A stretch of DNA of 64,000 bases from the NCBI RefSeq assembly GCF_000620145.1, contig NZ_JHVM01000013.1:82808-146807 (forward strand). The letters are read 5' to 3'. The translations under genes were made by a program, and so were the position numbers. A model generated the notes under the pieces. The model worked only from the letters and a program-made list of their open reading frames with translations, was not told where the DNA came from and ran no database searches. Below, piece after piece: positions 17,250-26,302 of this stretch; position 1 is the stretch's first letter; every line of letters begins with the position of its first letter. The DNA is from Deefgea rivuli DSM 18356 (lineage in GTDB: Bacteria; Pseudomonadota; Gammaproteobacteria; Burkholderiales; Chitinibacteraceae).

Positions 17250-17304
17250 GCAAAAGTTTTATGGCAATCAGATCAATTGCGGCAAGAAAACTTTTGCGTA
17301 ATTA
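17250..17304. repeat. GCAAAAGTTTT-bounded inverted repeat, copy 1
   Basis: GCAAAAGTTTT (17250-17260) and AAAACTTTTGCGTAATTA (17287-17304) enclose 26 bases. Similar elements lie at 26187-26280 and 48820-48866, each near a gene end or start. It ends 3 bases before the envC stop. Confidence 0.65.
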
Positions 17305-17306
17305 AT

Positions 17307-18695
17307 TTATTTAACCCATGCCGCCGGATCAAGCGGGCGGCTGTTTTGGCGTATTTCAAAGTATACGCCGGAATCTGCCATTCCGCCGCTATTGCCCGCG
17401 TTGGCAATATTGTCACCGGCTTTAACTGTATCGCCTACCCGTTTCAACAGGCTTTCATTTGCGCCGTAAAGGCTCATATAGCCGCCACCATGATCGACAA
17501 TCATCAAATTACCAAAGCCGCGTAACCAATCGGCAAAGACAATTCGCCCTGAGGCCACGGCATGCACCGATTCGCCGGTATTGGTGCGGATAAATAGGCC
17601 TTTCCAAGTGCCACCTTCACCGCGTGCAGCGCCAAAGCGGCCAATGATTTCGCCTTTGGCGGGTAAGCGCATCTTTCCTTTGAGCGATACAAAGCTCGCG
17701 CCAGCTTGGCTGGCGTCCGGCACGGTATTATTTACGCCACTTGGTGTTGGGGCTGATTCTTCTTTTGGTTCTGGTGGTGCGCTTGGTGCAGGTTTTCCCG
17801 CTGACTTGGCGGCTTGTTCTAATTTGGCTTGGCGTGCTGCGCGTTCTAATTTGGCTTTGGCTTGCGCTGCTGCACGTTTTTCTGCGGCTTGTTTCTCCGC
17901 TTGTTTTTGTTTCGCGGCTTCTCGAGCACGTGCGATTTCTTGCTGTTTGATGATCGCATTAAGGCGGTCAATCAGCTGCGTTACGCGTTTTTCATCGGCA
18001 GCGAGCTTTTGGATTTGATTGCGCTGCGTGCTAATCGTTTGTGATAGCTCGCTCAGCAGCTCTTTTTTCTCTTGCTGTTGCGATACGAGCTCTTGGCGCT
18101 GGCGTTGCTTGTTATTGGCGATTTCTTGTAAGCGGTCATTTTTTTCTTGAATCGCATCCGCCAGAAGATTGAGCTCGCTAAGCTGGCCCTCTAGTTTTTT
18201 AGCAATATCTTGCTGCGATTTTGCAATGTAGCGGTAATAGCTCAGATCGCGACCCGCTTGGCCTGGATCTTTTTGATTCAGCAGCAAGCGCCATGCTTCG
18301 GTATTACCCGTTTTATAACGGCTTTTGAGTAATTCGCTGAGGCGTTTTTGGCTGGCCTGAATATGTTGGCGAGTATTGCTAATGTCTTGCTGCAAACTAG
18401 CGAGTTCAGCGGCTGTGAGTTGCCTCTCGTTTGCGAGTTCATTCAGGACGCGATTAGCTTCTGAAATTGAGCTTTCCGAAGTTTTGAGCGCATCGGCGGC
18501 TTCCGAACGATTCGATTCGTTGGCGGATAGGTCTTTCTGGAGTTGCTTAATTTGCCCGCGTAGCTCTTGCAGTTCGGCTTGTTTAGCCTCAGGAACACTC
18601 GCTGTGTTGGCCGTTTTGGCTTGGGGCGCAGCTAAGGCGGTATTAAAAATACCAGTGGTGATCATCAGGAGGAGGGGGAGTAGTCGTCGCAGCAC
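17307..18695 (-). CDS. envC: Murein hydrolase activator EnvC
   Basis: 462 residues from a GTG start. A signal peptide (ends near TALA-AP), two long coiled-coil blocks (about 35-125 and 150-290), a Pro/Ala-rich linker, and a C-terminal LytM/M23 domain (about 345-462). The domain keeps EnvC signatures (DWLRGFGNLMIVDHGGGYMS, SLYG, YFEIRQ) but lacks the first zinc-ligand HxxxD pattern (GTWKGLFI instead), as in EnvC proteins that activate AmiA/AmiB rather than cutting murein themselves. It is in order gpmI-envC-ctpA on one strand, a common betaproteobacterial arrangement. Confidence 0.92.
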   Translation of the reverse strand: MLRRLLPLLLMITTGIFNTALAAPQAKTANTASVPEAKQAELQELRGQIKQLQKDLSANESNRSEAADALKTSESSISEANRVLNELANERQLTAAELASLQQDISNTRQHIQASQKRLSELLKSRYKTGNTEAWRLLLNQKDPGQAGRDLSYYRYIAKSQQDIAKKLEGQLSELNLLADAIQEKNDRLQEIANNKQRQRQELVSQQQEKKELLSELSQTISTQRNQIQKLAADEKRVTQLIDRLNAIIKQQEIARAREAAKQKQAEKQAAEKRAAAQAKAKLERAARQAKLEQAAKSAGKPAPSAPPEPKEESAPTPSGVNNTVPDASQAGASFVSLKGKMRLPAKGEIIGRFGAARGEGGTWKGLFIRTNTGESVHAVASGRIVFADWLRGFGNLMIVDHGGGYMSLYGANESLLKRVGDTVKAGDNIANAGNSGGMADSGVYFEIRQNSRPLDPAAWVK

Positions 18696-18817
18696 TAAAA
18701 TCGACTCGAATCAATAATCATTAGAAACGCTACTGTACGCGAATCGTTGCGACGACTAAACCCTTAGTATGGTTCGCGGTGCGATTCAGTGAGAATCACA
18801 TCGCTTTTGGTACTTTT

Positions 18818-20350
18818 TTACAAAAACTTAATCAACGATGTACCTGTCATTTCTGCAGGCTGCGCCACGCCCATCATTGCCAGTAACGATGGTGCAATGT
18901 CTTGCAGTGCGCCGGCCGGTGCTAAACGTGCTTCACGGCCCACGTAGCAAAATGGCACGAGATCAGTGGTGTGCTGCGTATGCGCTTGGCCTGAGTCTTT
19001 GTCGAACATCATTTCGCAATTGCCATGATCGGCGGTAATGATGACTTCGCCGCCAATCGCCAATTGCGCTGCAACGACTTTGCCTACGCATTCGTCGAGT
19101 GTTTCAACGGCTTTGACCGCAGCATCAAAAATCCCGCTATGGCCGACCATATCGCCGTTGGCGTAGTTACAGATAATCGCGGCGTATTGACGGCTTTCGA
19201 TGGCAGCGATGAGTTTATCGGTCACTTCGTGTGCTGACATTTCAGGTTTCAAATCGTAAGTGGCTACTTTTGGCGATGGCACCAAAATACGATCTTCACC
19301 GGCGTATTCGCTTTCTTCACCGCCCGACAGGAAGTAGGTGACGTGAGGATATTTTTCAGTTTCGGCAATCCGTAATTGCTTCAAGCCCAAACTCGCGACG
19401 TATTCACCAAAGCCGTTTTGTACTTTCGGCTTGGTGTAGGCGACGGGGTGATTGTAGGCTGAGCCGTAATCGGTGGCGGTGCAGAAGTAGCCAAACGCCG
19501 GTTGGCGTTGTGGATGTTCAAAGCTGCTGAAACCTGTCGTAGTGAGGGCGCTGGTGAGTTGACGTGCACGGTCGGCGCGGAAATTCATAAAGATCACCGC
19601 ATCGCCATCACTCATTTGCGTAGGCTCGCCAATCACGGTGGCAGAAACGAATTCGTCGTTTTCATCACGTTTATACGCGTCTTCCAAGCCTTCGATCGCG
19701 GTTGGGGCGCTGTACAGTCCGATGCCATCAACGATGAGTTTGTAGGCTGGCTCTACGCGCTCCCAACGGTTGTCGCGGTCCATCGCCCAGTAGCGACCGA
19801 CGATGCCGACGATTTTCGCGCCATTGGCGTCGCAAACGGCTTGCAGCTTGTCGATATAGCGTTCTGCGCTGCGTGGTGGCGTGTCGCGGCCGTCCAAGAA
19901 GGCATGCACGCGAATATCGCTCACGCCCGCCTCATGTGCGGCTTTAATCAGCGCAAACACATGCGCTTCGTGACAGTGCACACCACCATCGGACATCAAG
20001 CCCATAATATGCAAAGCTTTGCCGCTGTTTTTGGCGGAATCAATCGCTGCTTTAAGCACTGGATTGTCTTTCAGTGTATTGTCGGCTACATCACAATCAA
20101 TTCGGCTGATGTCTTGTTGCACGATGCGACCTGCGCCAATATTCAGGTGGCCGACTTCAGAATTACCAAATTGACCCGCTGGCAAGCCAACGAATTGCTC
20201 AGAAGCATTGATGGTCGTAAATGGGTATTGGCTGAAAAGGCGGTCGAAATGATGCTTGCGGGCGTGTAAAATGGCATTGTCATTGCCGCCAGTGCGGTAA
20301 CCAAAACCATCCAAAATTAAAAGTAAAACAGGCGTGATTGCTTGCGTCAT
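18818..20350 (-). CDS. gpmI: 2,3-bisphosphoglycerate-independent phosphoglycerate mutase
   Basis: 510 residues, the normal length. The metal and catalytic motifs are intact: LLILDGFG at the N-terminus, GNSEVGHLNIGAGR with the phospho-accepting Ser, FLDGRDTPP, FMNFRADRARQ, and the C-terminal metal site TADHGNCE. It interconverts 3- and 2-phosphoglycerate in glycolysis/gluconeogenesis, needing Mn2+ in this family. AAGGACC lies upstream of ATG 20348-20350. Confidence 0.97.
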   Translation of the reverse strand: MTQAITPVLLLILDGFGYRTGGNDNAILHARKHHFDRLFSQYPFTTINASEQFVGLPAGQFGNSEVGHLNIGAGRIVQQDISRIDCDVADNTLKDNPVLKAAIDSAKNSGKALHIMGLMSDGGVHCHEAHVFALIKAAHEAGVSDIRVHAFLDGRDTPPRSAERYIDKLQAVCDANGAKIVGIVGRYWAMDRDNRWERVEPAYKLIVDGIGLYSAPTAIEGLEDAYKRDENDEFVSATVIGEPTQMSDGDAVIFMNFRADRARQLTSALTTTGFSSFEHPQRQPAFGYFCTATDYGSAYNHPVAYTKPKVQNGFGEYVASLGLKQLRIAETEKYPHVTYFLSGGEESEYAGEDRILVPSPKVATYDLKPEMSAHEVTDKLIAAIESRQYAAIICNYANGDMVGHSGIFDAAVKAVETLDECVGKVVAAQLAIGGEVIITADHGNCEMMFDKDSGQAHTQHTTDLVPFCYVGREARLAPAGALQDIAPSLLAMMGVAQPAEMTGTSLIKFL

Positions 20351-20489
20351 ATCTCGGTCCTTGAGGCTGAAGTAGAAAGGGTGAAATCGCGTGGCGCGTA
20401 ATTTAATCTGTGAGTTCGGTTGGAATCAATTTCAATTATATGTAGTATTCTAACCTAAGCCGGTATCATGCCGTGGTCGTTTAGTCTTT

Positions 20490-20518
20490 TTGCTGATTGA
20501 AAGCAGAAAAAATAAAAT
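20490..20518 (+). promoter_or_regulatory. Sigma-70 type promoter for ArsR gene
   Basis: TTGCTG (20490-20495), a 17-base spacer and TAAAAT (20513-20518), ending 27 bases before ATG 20546. Confidence 0.55.
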
Positions 20519-20545
20519 TAGATTTAAAGAAAAAAGATAAGAGAC

Positions 20546-20851
20546 ATGATGGATTCTATTGCACTAATGGACGACGAGCACATTGATCAAGCCTCCCGCG
20601 CGATGAAGGCCATGTCGCACCCGCTGCGTTTGAAAATTTTATGTGTGCTAGCCGATCAAGAAGTCAGCGTGCAAGATATCGTGGAACGCGTAGGAACGAC
20701 GCAATCGAATATCTCTCAGCATTTGGCGCTGATGCGCGAGAAAGGCGTGCTGCGTACACGTAAAGATGCGAACCGCGTGTTTTACCGTGTTGGCGATCAG
20801 CGCACTTTAGAAGTCGTCGCGATGATGCGCGACGTGTTCTGCGGATTTTAG
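20546..20851 (+). CDS. ArsR family transcriptional regulator
   Basis: 101 residues, a single winged-helix domain: AMSHPLRLKILCVLAD, the recognition helix TTQSNISQHLALMREKG, and the wing RKDANRVFYRVG. It has no CxC metal box in the recognition helix region, so the effector cannot be assigned; the only cysteines are near LCVL and the C-terminal DVFCGF. It stands alone on the plus strand, divergent from gpmI and convergent with the TlpA-like gene. It may respond to redox or sulfur state given the disulfide genes next door, but that is inference. Confidence 0.9.
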   Translation: MMDSIALMDDEHIDQASRAMKAMSHPLRLKILCVLADQEVSVQDIVERVGTTQSNISQHLALMREKGVLRTRKDANRVFYRVGDQRTLEVVAMMRDVFCGF

Positions 20852-20898
20852 GGTATTGGCTTGTAGCCATTGATCAGCAATGGCTACGTTGATATACC
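20852..20898. repeat. Short dispersed palindrome, copy B
   Basis: The arms GGTATTG and ATATACC enclose the perfect inner stem TAGCCATT/AATGGCTA (20864-20871, 20879-20886). It occupies the whole gap between the convergent ArsR and TlpA-like genes, where it could act as a terminator. Confidence 0.7.
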
Positions 20899-21368
20899 TA
20901 CTTGGTTAGCGCTTTAAGCTGACCGTCTAGTTTTTCCTTGCTCAGCCTTCCCAATTCCTTTGCAATTAGATTTCCCTTGGCGTCGAAAATGACGGTAAAG
21001 GGCAGGCCGCCTTGCACATTGCCTTGCGCGCGCATCATCTCCATTGCGCTATTGCCGCCAATCAGAGTGGGAAAGTTCACTTTGTATTGCTTTACAAAAG
21101 TGCTGACGGGTGCGACATCATCAATTGCAATACCGATGAACTGTACTTTGCCCTGATACTTCTTCTGTAATTCGACTAATTCTGGCATTTCTTGTCGGCA
21201 CGGCCCACACCACGTTGCCCAGTAATTCACCACTAGCGGTTTACCCTGCCATTGCTTGATGGCCTGCGGCTTGCCGGCTAAATCGTTAAAGCTGGCGGCC
21301 ATAAAATCGGCAGCCTGTGCCAAATTTGCGAGCGCCATCAGGCTGGCGGCGAGGATTAGTTTTTTCAT
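20898..21368 (-). CDS. TlpA-like periplasmic thiol:disulfide oxidoreductase
   Basis: 156 residues. A signal peptide (cleavage near NLAQA-AD) and a thioredoxin fold with the redox motif WCGPC in VNYWATWCGPCRQEMP and a cis-Pro near GGLPFTVIF. It overlaps the dsbD stop by 4 bases, so it is probably reduced by DsbD and serves cytochrome c maturation or periplasmic thiol repair; the specific client is not evident. Confidence 0.93.
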   Translation of the reverse strand: MKKLILAASLMALANLAQAADFMAASFNDLAGKPQAIKQWQGKPLVVNYWATWCGPCRQEMPELVELQKKYQGKVQFIGIAIDDVAPVSTFVKQYKVNFPTLIGGNSAMEMMRAQGNVQGGLPFTVIFDAKGNLIAKELGRLSKEKLDGQLKALTK

Positions 21369-22921
21369 GGTTGCGCCTGTTCAATTAGTTTTAGCGTTTT
21401 GAGAAATTCGCTCGGATTTTGAAAACCAATGACGCGGGGTTTTAATTCTTGGCCGTTTGGCGAATAAAAAATCAGCGCGGGCGGGCCATACAGCGCAAAT
21501 CGAGCGAGTAGGGCGGCGTCTGCTGCTGTGTTCTGCGTCACATCTGCGCGGATCAAGACGATGTCTTTCAGCGCTGTTTGAACTTGTTTATCGCTCAAAG
21601 TTTCGCGTTCAAATTCAACGCAGGCGACGCACCAATCGGCGTAAAAATCGAGCATCACGGTTTTGCCGCGTGCCGCGAGTAGTGCTTGGTCGAGTTGGGC
21701 CGATGAGTTGATATTCTGAAAGCTCAGTTCATGCTGTGCTGGCGCGAAGTAGGGCGCCCACAGCGGGCGAGACACCCACACTGCCATCGCCAGCAGCACG
21801 ATACCAAAAAATAGTTTTATGCCTTGCATCACTCGACCAGAGAGTCGCGGCAAAATCGTTGAACCAAATGCGCCGATCAACAGCAAGGGCACGCCAAGGC
21901 CGAGCGCCATCACGTAGAGTGCGCTGCCGCCCAAAATCAGATCGCCTGTTTTGCCCAAATAAGCCAAGGCCGCAGCCAGTGGTGGCGCGATGCATGGGCC
22001 CACCAGCAGCGCGGATAAAATACCCATCACAAACACTGAAATCCAGCGCCCACCTGGCAGGCGATTGGCTAGATTATTGATGAAATTATGCGGGCCTTGC
22101 GGCAGCTGCAAATGAAATACGCCGAGCATCGCCAGCGCCATGACGACAAAAAACAGCGCAAATGTGGCGATCACCCAGGGTTGCTGCAACACGACGACCA
22201 ATAAAGTACCCGTTGCGGCGGCGGCAATGCCCAGCGCCGTGTAGGCCAGCGCCATGCCTTGCACGTAAACGAACGTGAGGCCAAAGGCTTGCCAGCGGCG
22301 TGGTTTGACTTGCTTGGCGTTATGCCCGATGACAATGCCGGACACAATGGGAATCAGCGGATACATGCAAGCTGTCAGCGCAAGGCCAATACCGGCCAAA
22401 AAAAACACGCCTAGCGTGCCGAGAAAGCCACCAGAAAAATAATCGGGTTCGATGGAGGAAGGCTCGGGAGCTGCGCTATTCGCGCCAAAAATATCTTTGA
22501 TGCTATTGTTTTGTGAATTTTTACCCGCTTGCAATGTTTGCGTTTGCGGCGGGTAGCAAATTCCAGCTTCGGCACAACCTTGGTATTTGAAGTTGATTTT
22601 CTGCGTGCTAGGGACTGGCTCTTTGAATTTCAGCAGAATTTGCGTGTCATGTTTGTAGACTTCGACTTTACCAAAGCTGGGATCGTCTTTGATTTCACCT
22701 TTGGGGAACACCGCTTCTAGCTTTTTGCCATCAGCACTAAAGCTCATTCGGTCGCGATACAGATAGTATTGGGGCGCAACGGTGAAGCTGGCTGCAAAGG
22801 TTTGATCGTCGATTTGCTTGAGGCTGGGTACGAAAGCTTTTTCAGGCGACAAGAATTGCGTTTCGGCTTGCGCGCCGAACGCAATAAACAGAAACAGTAG
22901 GTAGCTTAAAAATCGTTGCAT
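21365..22921 (-). CDS. dsbD: Thiol:disulfide interchange protein DsbD
   Basis: 518 residues. Signal peptide, then the periplasmic alpha domain with the redox pair in CAEAGICYPP, a central domain of eight membrane helices with the two membrane cysteines (LTACMYP and VGPCIAPP), and a C-terminal thioredoxin-like gamma domain with ADWCVACVEFE. It carries electrons from cytoplasmic thioredoxin to periplasmic partners. It lies between cutA (stop adjacent to its start) and the TlpA-like gene; the cutA-dsbD order is common because dsbD was once named cutA2 or dipZ. Confidence 0.96.
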   Translation of the reverse strand: MQRFLSYLLFLFIAFGAQAETQFLSPEKAFVPSLKQIDDQTFAASFTVAPQYYLYRDRMSFSADGKKLEAVFPKGEIKDDPSFGKVEVYKHDTQILLKFKEPVPSTQKINFKYQGCAEAGICYPPQTQTLQAGKNSQNNSIKDIFGANSAAPEPSSIEPDYFSGGFLGTLGVFFLAGIGLALTACMYPLIPIVSGIVIGHNAKQVKPRRWQAFGLTFVYVQGMALAYTALGIAAAATGTLLVVVLQQPWVIATFALFFVVMALAMLGVFHLQLPQGPHNFINNLANRLPGGRWISVFVMGILSALLVGPCIAPPLAAALAYLGKTGDLILGGSALYVMALGLGVPLLLIGAFGSTILPRLSGRVMQGIKLFFGIVLLAMAVWVSRPLWAPYFAPAQHELSFQNINSSAQLDQALLAARGKTVMLDFYADWCVACVEFERETLSDKQVQTALKDIVLIRADVTQNTAADAALLARFALYGPPALIFYSPNGQELKPRVIGFQNPSEFLKTLKLIEQAQP

Positions 22922-23257
22922 TCAAATCTTCTCTATCGAGTCGTGCACCCAGGCGATATAGGCAGGCAAGCCTTGTGTCACAGGAAGTGCGATAATCTCT
23001 GGGATTGTATAGGGATGGTGAGTTTGTAACCATCCCTCTAATTTGGGATACGCCGCCGCTGTTGTTTTAATCATCAACGGAACTTCGGTGGCGGTTTCTA
23101 GCCTATCTTCCCAATGGTAGATAGATTGCACTGCGGGCAAAACGTTCACGCAGGCGGCGAGTTTTTCTTTGACTAAGCCTGAGGCCAGCGCGGTCGCGCT
23201 GTTTGCATCAGGACAGTTGCACCACACAATGAATATTTCAGTTGGAGTTGTTGTCAT
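22922..23257 (-). CDS. cutA: Divalent cation tolerance protein CutA
   Basis: 111 residues with the CutA1 fold signatures: IVWCNCPDANSATALA, LAACVNVLPAVQSIYHWE, EVPLMIKTT, and HPYTIPEIIALPV. It is a small trimeric protein linked to copper tolerance in E. coli, with unclear biochemical activity. Its start codon (23255-23257) overlaps the divergent fxsA start codon. Confidence 0.95.
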   Translation of the reverse strand: MTTTPTEIFIVWCNCPDANSATALASGLVKEKLAACVNVLPAVQSIYHWEDRLETATEVPLMIKTTAAAYPKLEGWLQTHHPYTIPEIIALPVTQGLPAYIAWVHDSIEKI

Positions 23258-23669
23258 GCCTTACCTTTTATTTGGATTATTGTTGGCTTACCCGTTTTTT
23301 GAGGTGATGTCTTTGATTTGGCTGGCCGATACGATTGGCGGTGCTTGGACGATGCTCTGGGTGATCGTCTCATTTGCTTTGGGCGTATTGATGTTACGCC
23401 ATCATCGTTTGGCGGTGGGGCTCAAAGTGATGGGCGATATGCGGCGAGGCCAAGTGGGGCTTAATAGTTTGCTTGGGATTGCGCGCTACTTTATTGCGGC
23501 GATTTTATTGATTATTCCGGGATTAATCAGTGACGTAATTGCCTTGATTTTACTGTTGCCATGGCAAAGTAAATCCACAATTGGCCAGCCAAAGGCTGAC
23601 GATGGGATTATTGATGCGGAGTATCGTCGGGTTGATCCGATTGACGATACGCCGCGTATTGACCGCTAA
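23256..23669 (+). CDS. fxsA: FxsA family membrane protein
   Basis: 137 residues from ATG 23256, chosen because TTGGAG lies 9 bases upstream and MPYLLFGLLLAYPFFEV is the typical FxsA start. It has about three membrane helices, with the conserved GLISDVIALILLLPW stretch, followed by a polar tail. FxsA modulates exclusion of phage T7 by the F plasmid in E. coli; its native function is unknown. The start overlaps that of cutA head to head, so the two genes' ribosome sites lie inside each other's reading frames. Confidence 0.88.
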   Translation: MPYLLFGLLLAYPFFEVMSLIWLADTIGGAWTMLWVIVSFALGVLMLRHHRLAVGLKVMGDMRRGQVGLNSLLGIARYFIAAILLIIPGLISDVIALILLLPWQSKSTIGQPKADDGIIDAEYRRVDPIDDTPRIDR

Positions 23670-23687
23670 TGGGTATTGCTCGCTAGG

Positions 23688-23981
23688 CTAAGCTGGATTT
23701 AGCTTTTCGGGCGATACCTTGCTGCCTGTGATGGTGAAGACTTTGTTCTGTGTGTTTTCACCACTCACTAATCCCACTTGCTGTGGCCGCACGCCAAATT
23801 GATCGGCGAGCCACGTCACCAAACATAAATTCATTTTGCTGCTGACGGGCGGTGTCGCGACACGGATTTTGAGCGCATCGCCATAGTAGCCAAGACACTC
23901 GGTTTTTTTGCCGCTTGCTTGGACATGAATCCGCAAAGTGAATGCGTTGCCAGATTGAGAAAACCAACGATTGTGAGCCAT
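23688..23981 (-). CDS. yggU: DUF167 family protein (YggU)
   Basis: 97 residues. It matches DUF167: an N-terminal beta-strand region ending in LRIHVQASGKK, GDALKIRVATPPVSSKMN (the family's PPVDGKAN-like motif), LVTWLADQFGV and VSGENTQNKVFTI. A small conserved protein of unknown function. It overlaps the yggT stop by one base, continuing the yggS-proC-yggT-yggU run. Confidence 0.9.
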   Translation of the reverse strand: MAHNRWFSQSGNAFTLRIHVQASGKKTECLGYYGDALKIRVATPPVSSKMNLCLVTWLADQFGVRPQQVGLVSGENTQNKVFTITGSKVSPEKLNPA

Positions 23982-24574
23982 TACGCAGTTACCACGACTT
24001 GTTGCAAGATGATGGGTTCCATTTGGGCGACAAAGACATTCAGCAAGAGCTGAATGAGTAAAATCAAAATAAATGGGGTGATGTCGACGCCGCCAATCGG
24101 ATGAATGACTTTCTGAATGGGGCGCAAAAAAGGCGCGGTTAATCCATTCACAATTGGCATGAGTGGATTGTAGGGCGAGAGCCAGCTCATCAATGCTTGA
24201 CCAATGACGGCGGCAAATAAGAGATACAGCGACATTTTGAATAATTCCAGCGTCGCAATCAAAATCAGCGCCAGAATCGATTCGCCTGACATGAAATTAA
24301 ACGGCCACGGGCTAATCGCCAACAGCATCGCGTGCATGGTCAGCGCGCATAGCCAAGCCAGCGCCAGACTGCTGCTGTCATAGCCTTTCAGTGGCGGTAT
24401 TAGGCGTCTGATGGGCAGCACTGCCCAATTGGTCATTGCTAAAACAAATTGGCCTATTGGATGATGGAACGATACTTTGGCGGCTTGCAAATAAAAGCGC
24501 GCCAAGAGTAAAAGGATAAAAAAATCCAAGACATTGCGCAGTAAAAAATCCAACACGCTACTTAGCATATTCAC
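23981..24574 (-). CDS. yggT: YggT family membrane protein
   Basis: 197 residues with two YggT repeats, each starting with a membrane helix and containing a W-L/P-P-Y/RR-I-P-type motif (AVLPIRRLIPPLKG in the first, SWLSPYNPLMP and FLRPIQKVIHPIGGVD in the second). AAGGAG precedes the ATG. Members are inner-membrane proteins of unclear function, implicated in cell division/plastid morphology and osmotic tolerance in some organisms. Confidence 0.93.
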   Translation of the reverse strand: MNMLSSVLDFLLRNVLDFFILLLLARFYLQAAKVSFHHPIGQFVLAMTNWAVLPIRRLIPPLKGYDSSSLALAWLCALTMHAMLLAISPWPFNFMSGESILALILIATLELFKMSLYLLFAAVIGQALMSWLSPYNPLMPIVNGLTAPFLRPIQKVIHPIGGVDITPFILILLIQLLLNVFVAQMEPIILQQVVVTA

Positions 24575-24583
24575 TCCTTGCGA

Positions 24584-25399
24584 TTACTCGCTATCACGTC
24601 CGAGTTCATCACCTAATTCACGCGAACGCGCGGCGGCTGCCGACGCTGCGGCAATGATCGTGGTGCGGACTTGGCTAGTTTCGAGCGCTTTAATCGCGCG
24701 CTCAGTGGTACCGCCTTTGGACGTTACTTTCACTTGCAAAGTTCCGGCATCGTCTTCGCTATGAATCGCTAACTTCACTGCACCAGCAAAAGTTTGATAT
24801 GCCAGTTTTTGTGCAATTTCCGCATTGAAACCTTGTGCTTTTGCAGCGGCTTGTAGCGCTTCCATAAAGTAAAATACATACGCTGGACCACTACCTGAAA
24901 TGGCGGTAATGCCATCGATTTGGCTTTCTTCATCAACCCAAACTTGTTCACCGATTGAGGCAAGAATCCGCTCAGTTAATGCTTTGTCGTCAGCAGTCAC
25001 ATCTGCTGCGGCATAGACGCCAGAAATACCAGCTTGTACCAGCGCTGGCGTATTGGGCATTACACGGATAATTCGGCCATAGCCATTTAGCCATTTAGAA
25101 ATTGTTTCGGCACGAATGCCTGCGGCAATTGAGATCACCAACGCGTCGTTCAGTTGCGGCAAAACTTGAGCCGCCACACTGCGAAACTGTTGTGGCTTGA
25201 TCGCAAACACAATCGCTAGACTTGCTGGTAGCGCTTCATCCGGTGCGCTGGTGCTGATACCGTATTGCGTGCTGAGTTCCTGACGTTTATTGGCATCGGG
25301 CTCAACGACGTGAATCTCATTGCCGGTAAATCCTTGCGATAACATACCGCCTATCATGGCTGCAGCCATATTGCCGCCGCCGATATAAGTTATTTTCAT
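24584..25399 (-). CDS. proC: Pyrroline-5-carboxylate reductase
   Basis: 271 residues. A Rossmann N-terminus with GGGNMAAAMIGG for NADPH, the FAIKPQQ segment, IRVMPNTPALVQAG and the C-terminal dimer/active-site region with TAISGSGPAYVFYFMEAL and SKGGTTERAI. It catalyses the last step of proline synthesis. It lies 2 bases after yggS, so the genes are co-transcribed. Confidence 0.97.
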   Translation of the reverse strand: MKITYIGGGNMAAAMIGGMLSQGFTGNEIHVVEPDANKRQELSTQYGISTSAPDEALPASLAIVFAIKPQQFRSVAAQVLPQLNDALVISIAAGIRAETISKWLNGYGRIIRVMPNTPALVQAGISGVYAAADVTADDKALTERILASIGEQVWVDEESQIDGITAISGSGPAYVFYFMEALQAAAKAQGFNAEIAQKLAYQTFAGAVKLAIHSEDDAGTLQVKVTSKGGTTERAIKALETSQVRTTIIAAASAAAARSRELGDELGRDSE

Positions 25400-25401
25400 G
25401 G

Positions 25402-26106
25402 TTATATGCTTCCTAATGGATAGGTTCTGGCGCCAAAAATGGCGCTACCAACACGAACTAAAGTCGATCCAGAGGCGATCGCTAATTCTAAATCATTCGA
25501 CATACCCATCGAGAGGGTGTCCAGCGTAAAGCCTTGTGCGGTGAGTTGCTCTTTTAATTGCACTAGGGTGGCAAACTGTTCCGCCAATAAAGCTTGATTC
25601 TCAGTTGCTTCGGGGATGCACATCAAGCCACGGATTTGCAGCCGAGGCAAGTGACCAACTTGTTGCGCCAATTCAAGCAAGTGCGAGGGAGCGACGCCAG
25701 ATTTGCTGCTTTCGCCAGAAACATTGACTTGCAGGCAAATATTGAGTGGCGCTAAATGGCTTGGACGCTGCTCGGAAAGTCGTTCAGCAATTTTAAAGCG
25801 ATCTATGGTATGCACCCATGCCGCACTTTCAGCAATCAGCCGCGTTTTATTACTTTGTATTGGGCCAATAAAGTGCCATTCTAAATCTGTGCAATCCTTA
25901 AGGTCTTGATATTTAGACGCTAATTCTTGCGCGTAATTTTCTCCAAATGCACGCTGACCATATTCATAAAGCTCGCGTATATCGCAGCTTGGAAAAGTTT
26001 TACTGACAGCCAGCAGGGAAACGTCGCCGCTATTTCGCGCTGCGGCTGTGCATGCAGCGTGAATCCTCGCGTGTACGTCTTGCAATGCAGTAAATATCGT
26101 TGCCAT
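25402..26106 (-). CDS. yggS: YggS family pyridoxal-phosphate homeostasis protein
   Basis: 234 residues from ATG 26104-26106; an in-frame GTG at 26119-26121 is the alternative, and neither has a clear ribosome site. It has a TIM-barrel fold like alanine racemase, with PLP Lys in LLAVSKTFP, FGENYAQE, WHFIGPIQSNK, and GMSNDLELAI plus TLVRVGSAIFG near the phosphate site. PLPBP proteins buffer PLP and affect amino-acid metabolism. It is divergent from pilT. Confidence 0.93.
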   Translation of the reverse strand: MATIFTALQDVHARIHAACTAAARNSGDVSLLAVSKTFPSCDIRELYEYGQRAFGENYAQELASKYQDLKDCTDLEWHFIGPIQSNKTRLIAESAAWVHTIDRFKIAERLSEQRPSHLAPLNICLQVNVSGESSKSGVAPSHLLELAQQVGHLPRLQIRGLMCIPEATENQALLAEQFATLVQLKEQLTAQGFTLDTLSMGMSNDLELAIASGSTLVRVGSAIFGARTYPLGSI

Positions 26107-26186
26107 AATGGACAGAATCACTCAAGGGCCACTTGCCCTTTACTTTCAGGGTTTGTTGTTAGGCCTGTAGATGGATAAGTAGGCAA

Positions 26187-26280
26187 GCAAAAGTTTTCTT
26201 AGGATTGTTCGTAGCACCAAGTCGTACTGGCTGTACTAACTTGTGGCTTTACGCTTCGTTATAAAACTTTTGCGCAATTA
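26187..26280. repeat. GCAAAAGTTTT-bounded inverted repeat, copy 2
   Basis: GCAAAAGTTTT (26187-26197) and AAAACTTTTGCGCAATTA (26263-26280) enclose 65 bases containing a second nested palindrome (AGCACCAAGT / ACTTGTGGCT). It occupies the yggS-pilT divergent promoter region. Confidence 0.65.
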
Positions 26281-26302
26281 CTTATAAGAGGAATAATTAT
26301 AA

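Noticed and set aside
23668..23700. GGGTATTGC near the fxsA stop as another palindrome copy
   Set aside because: Only the left arm is present; the right arm and core are missing.
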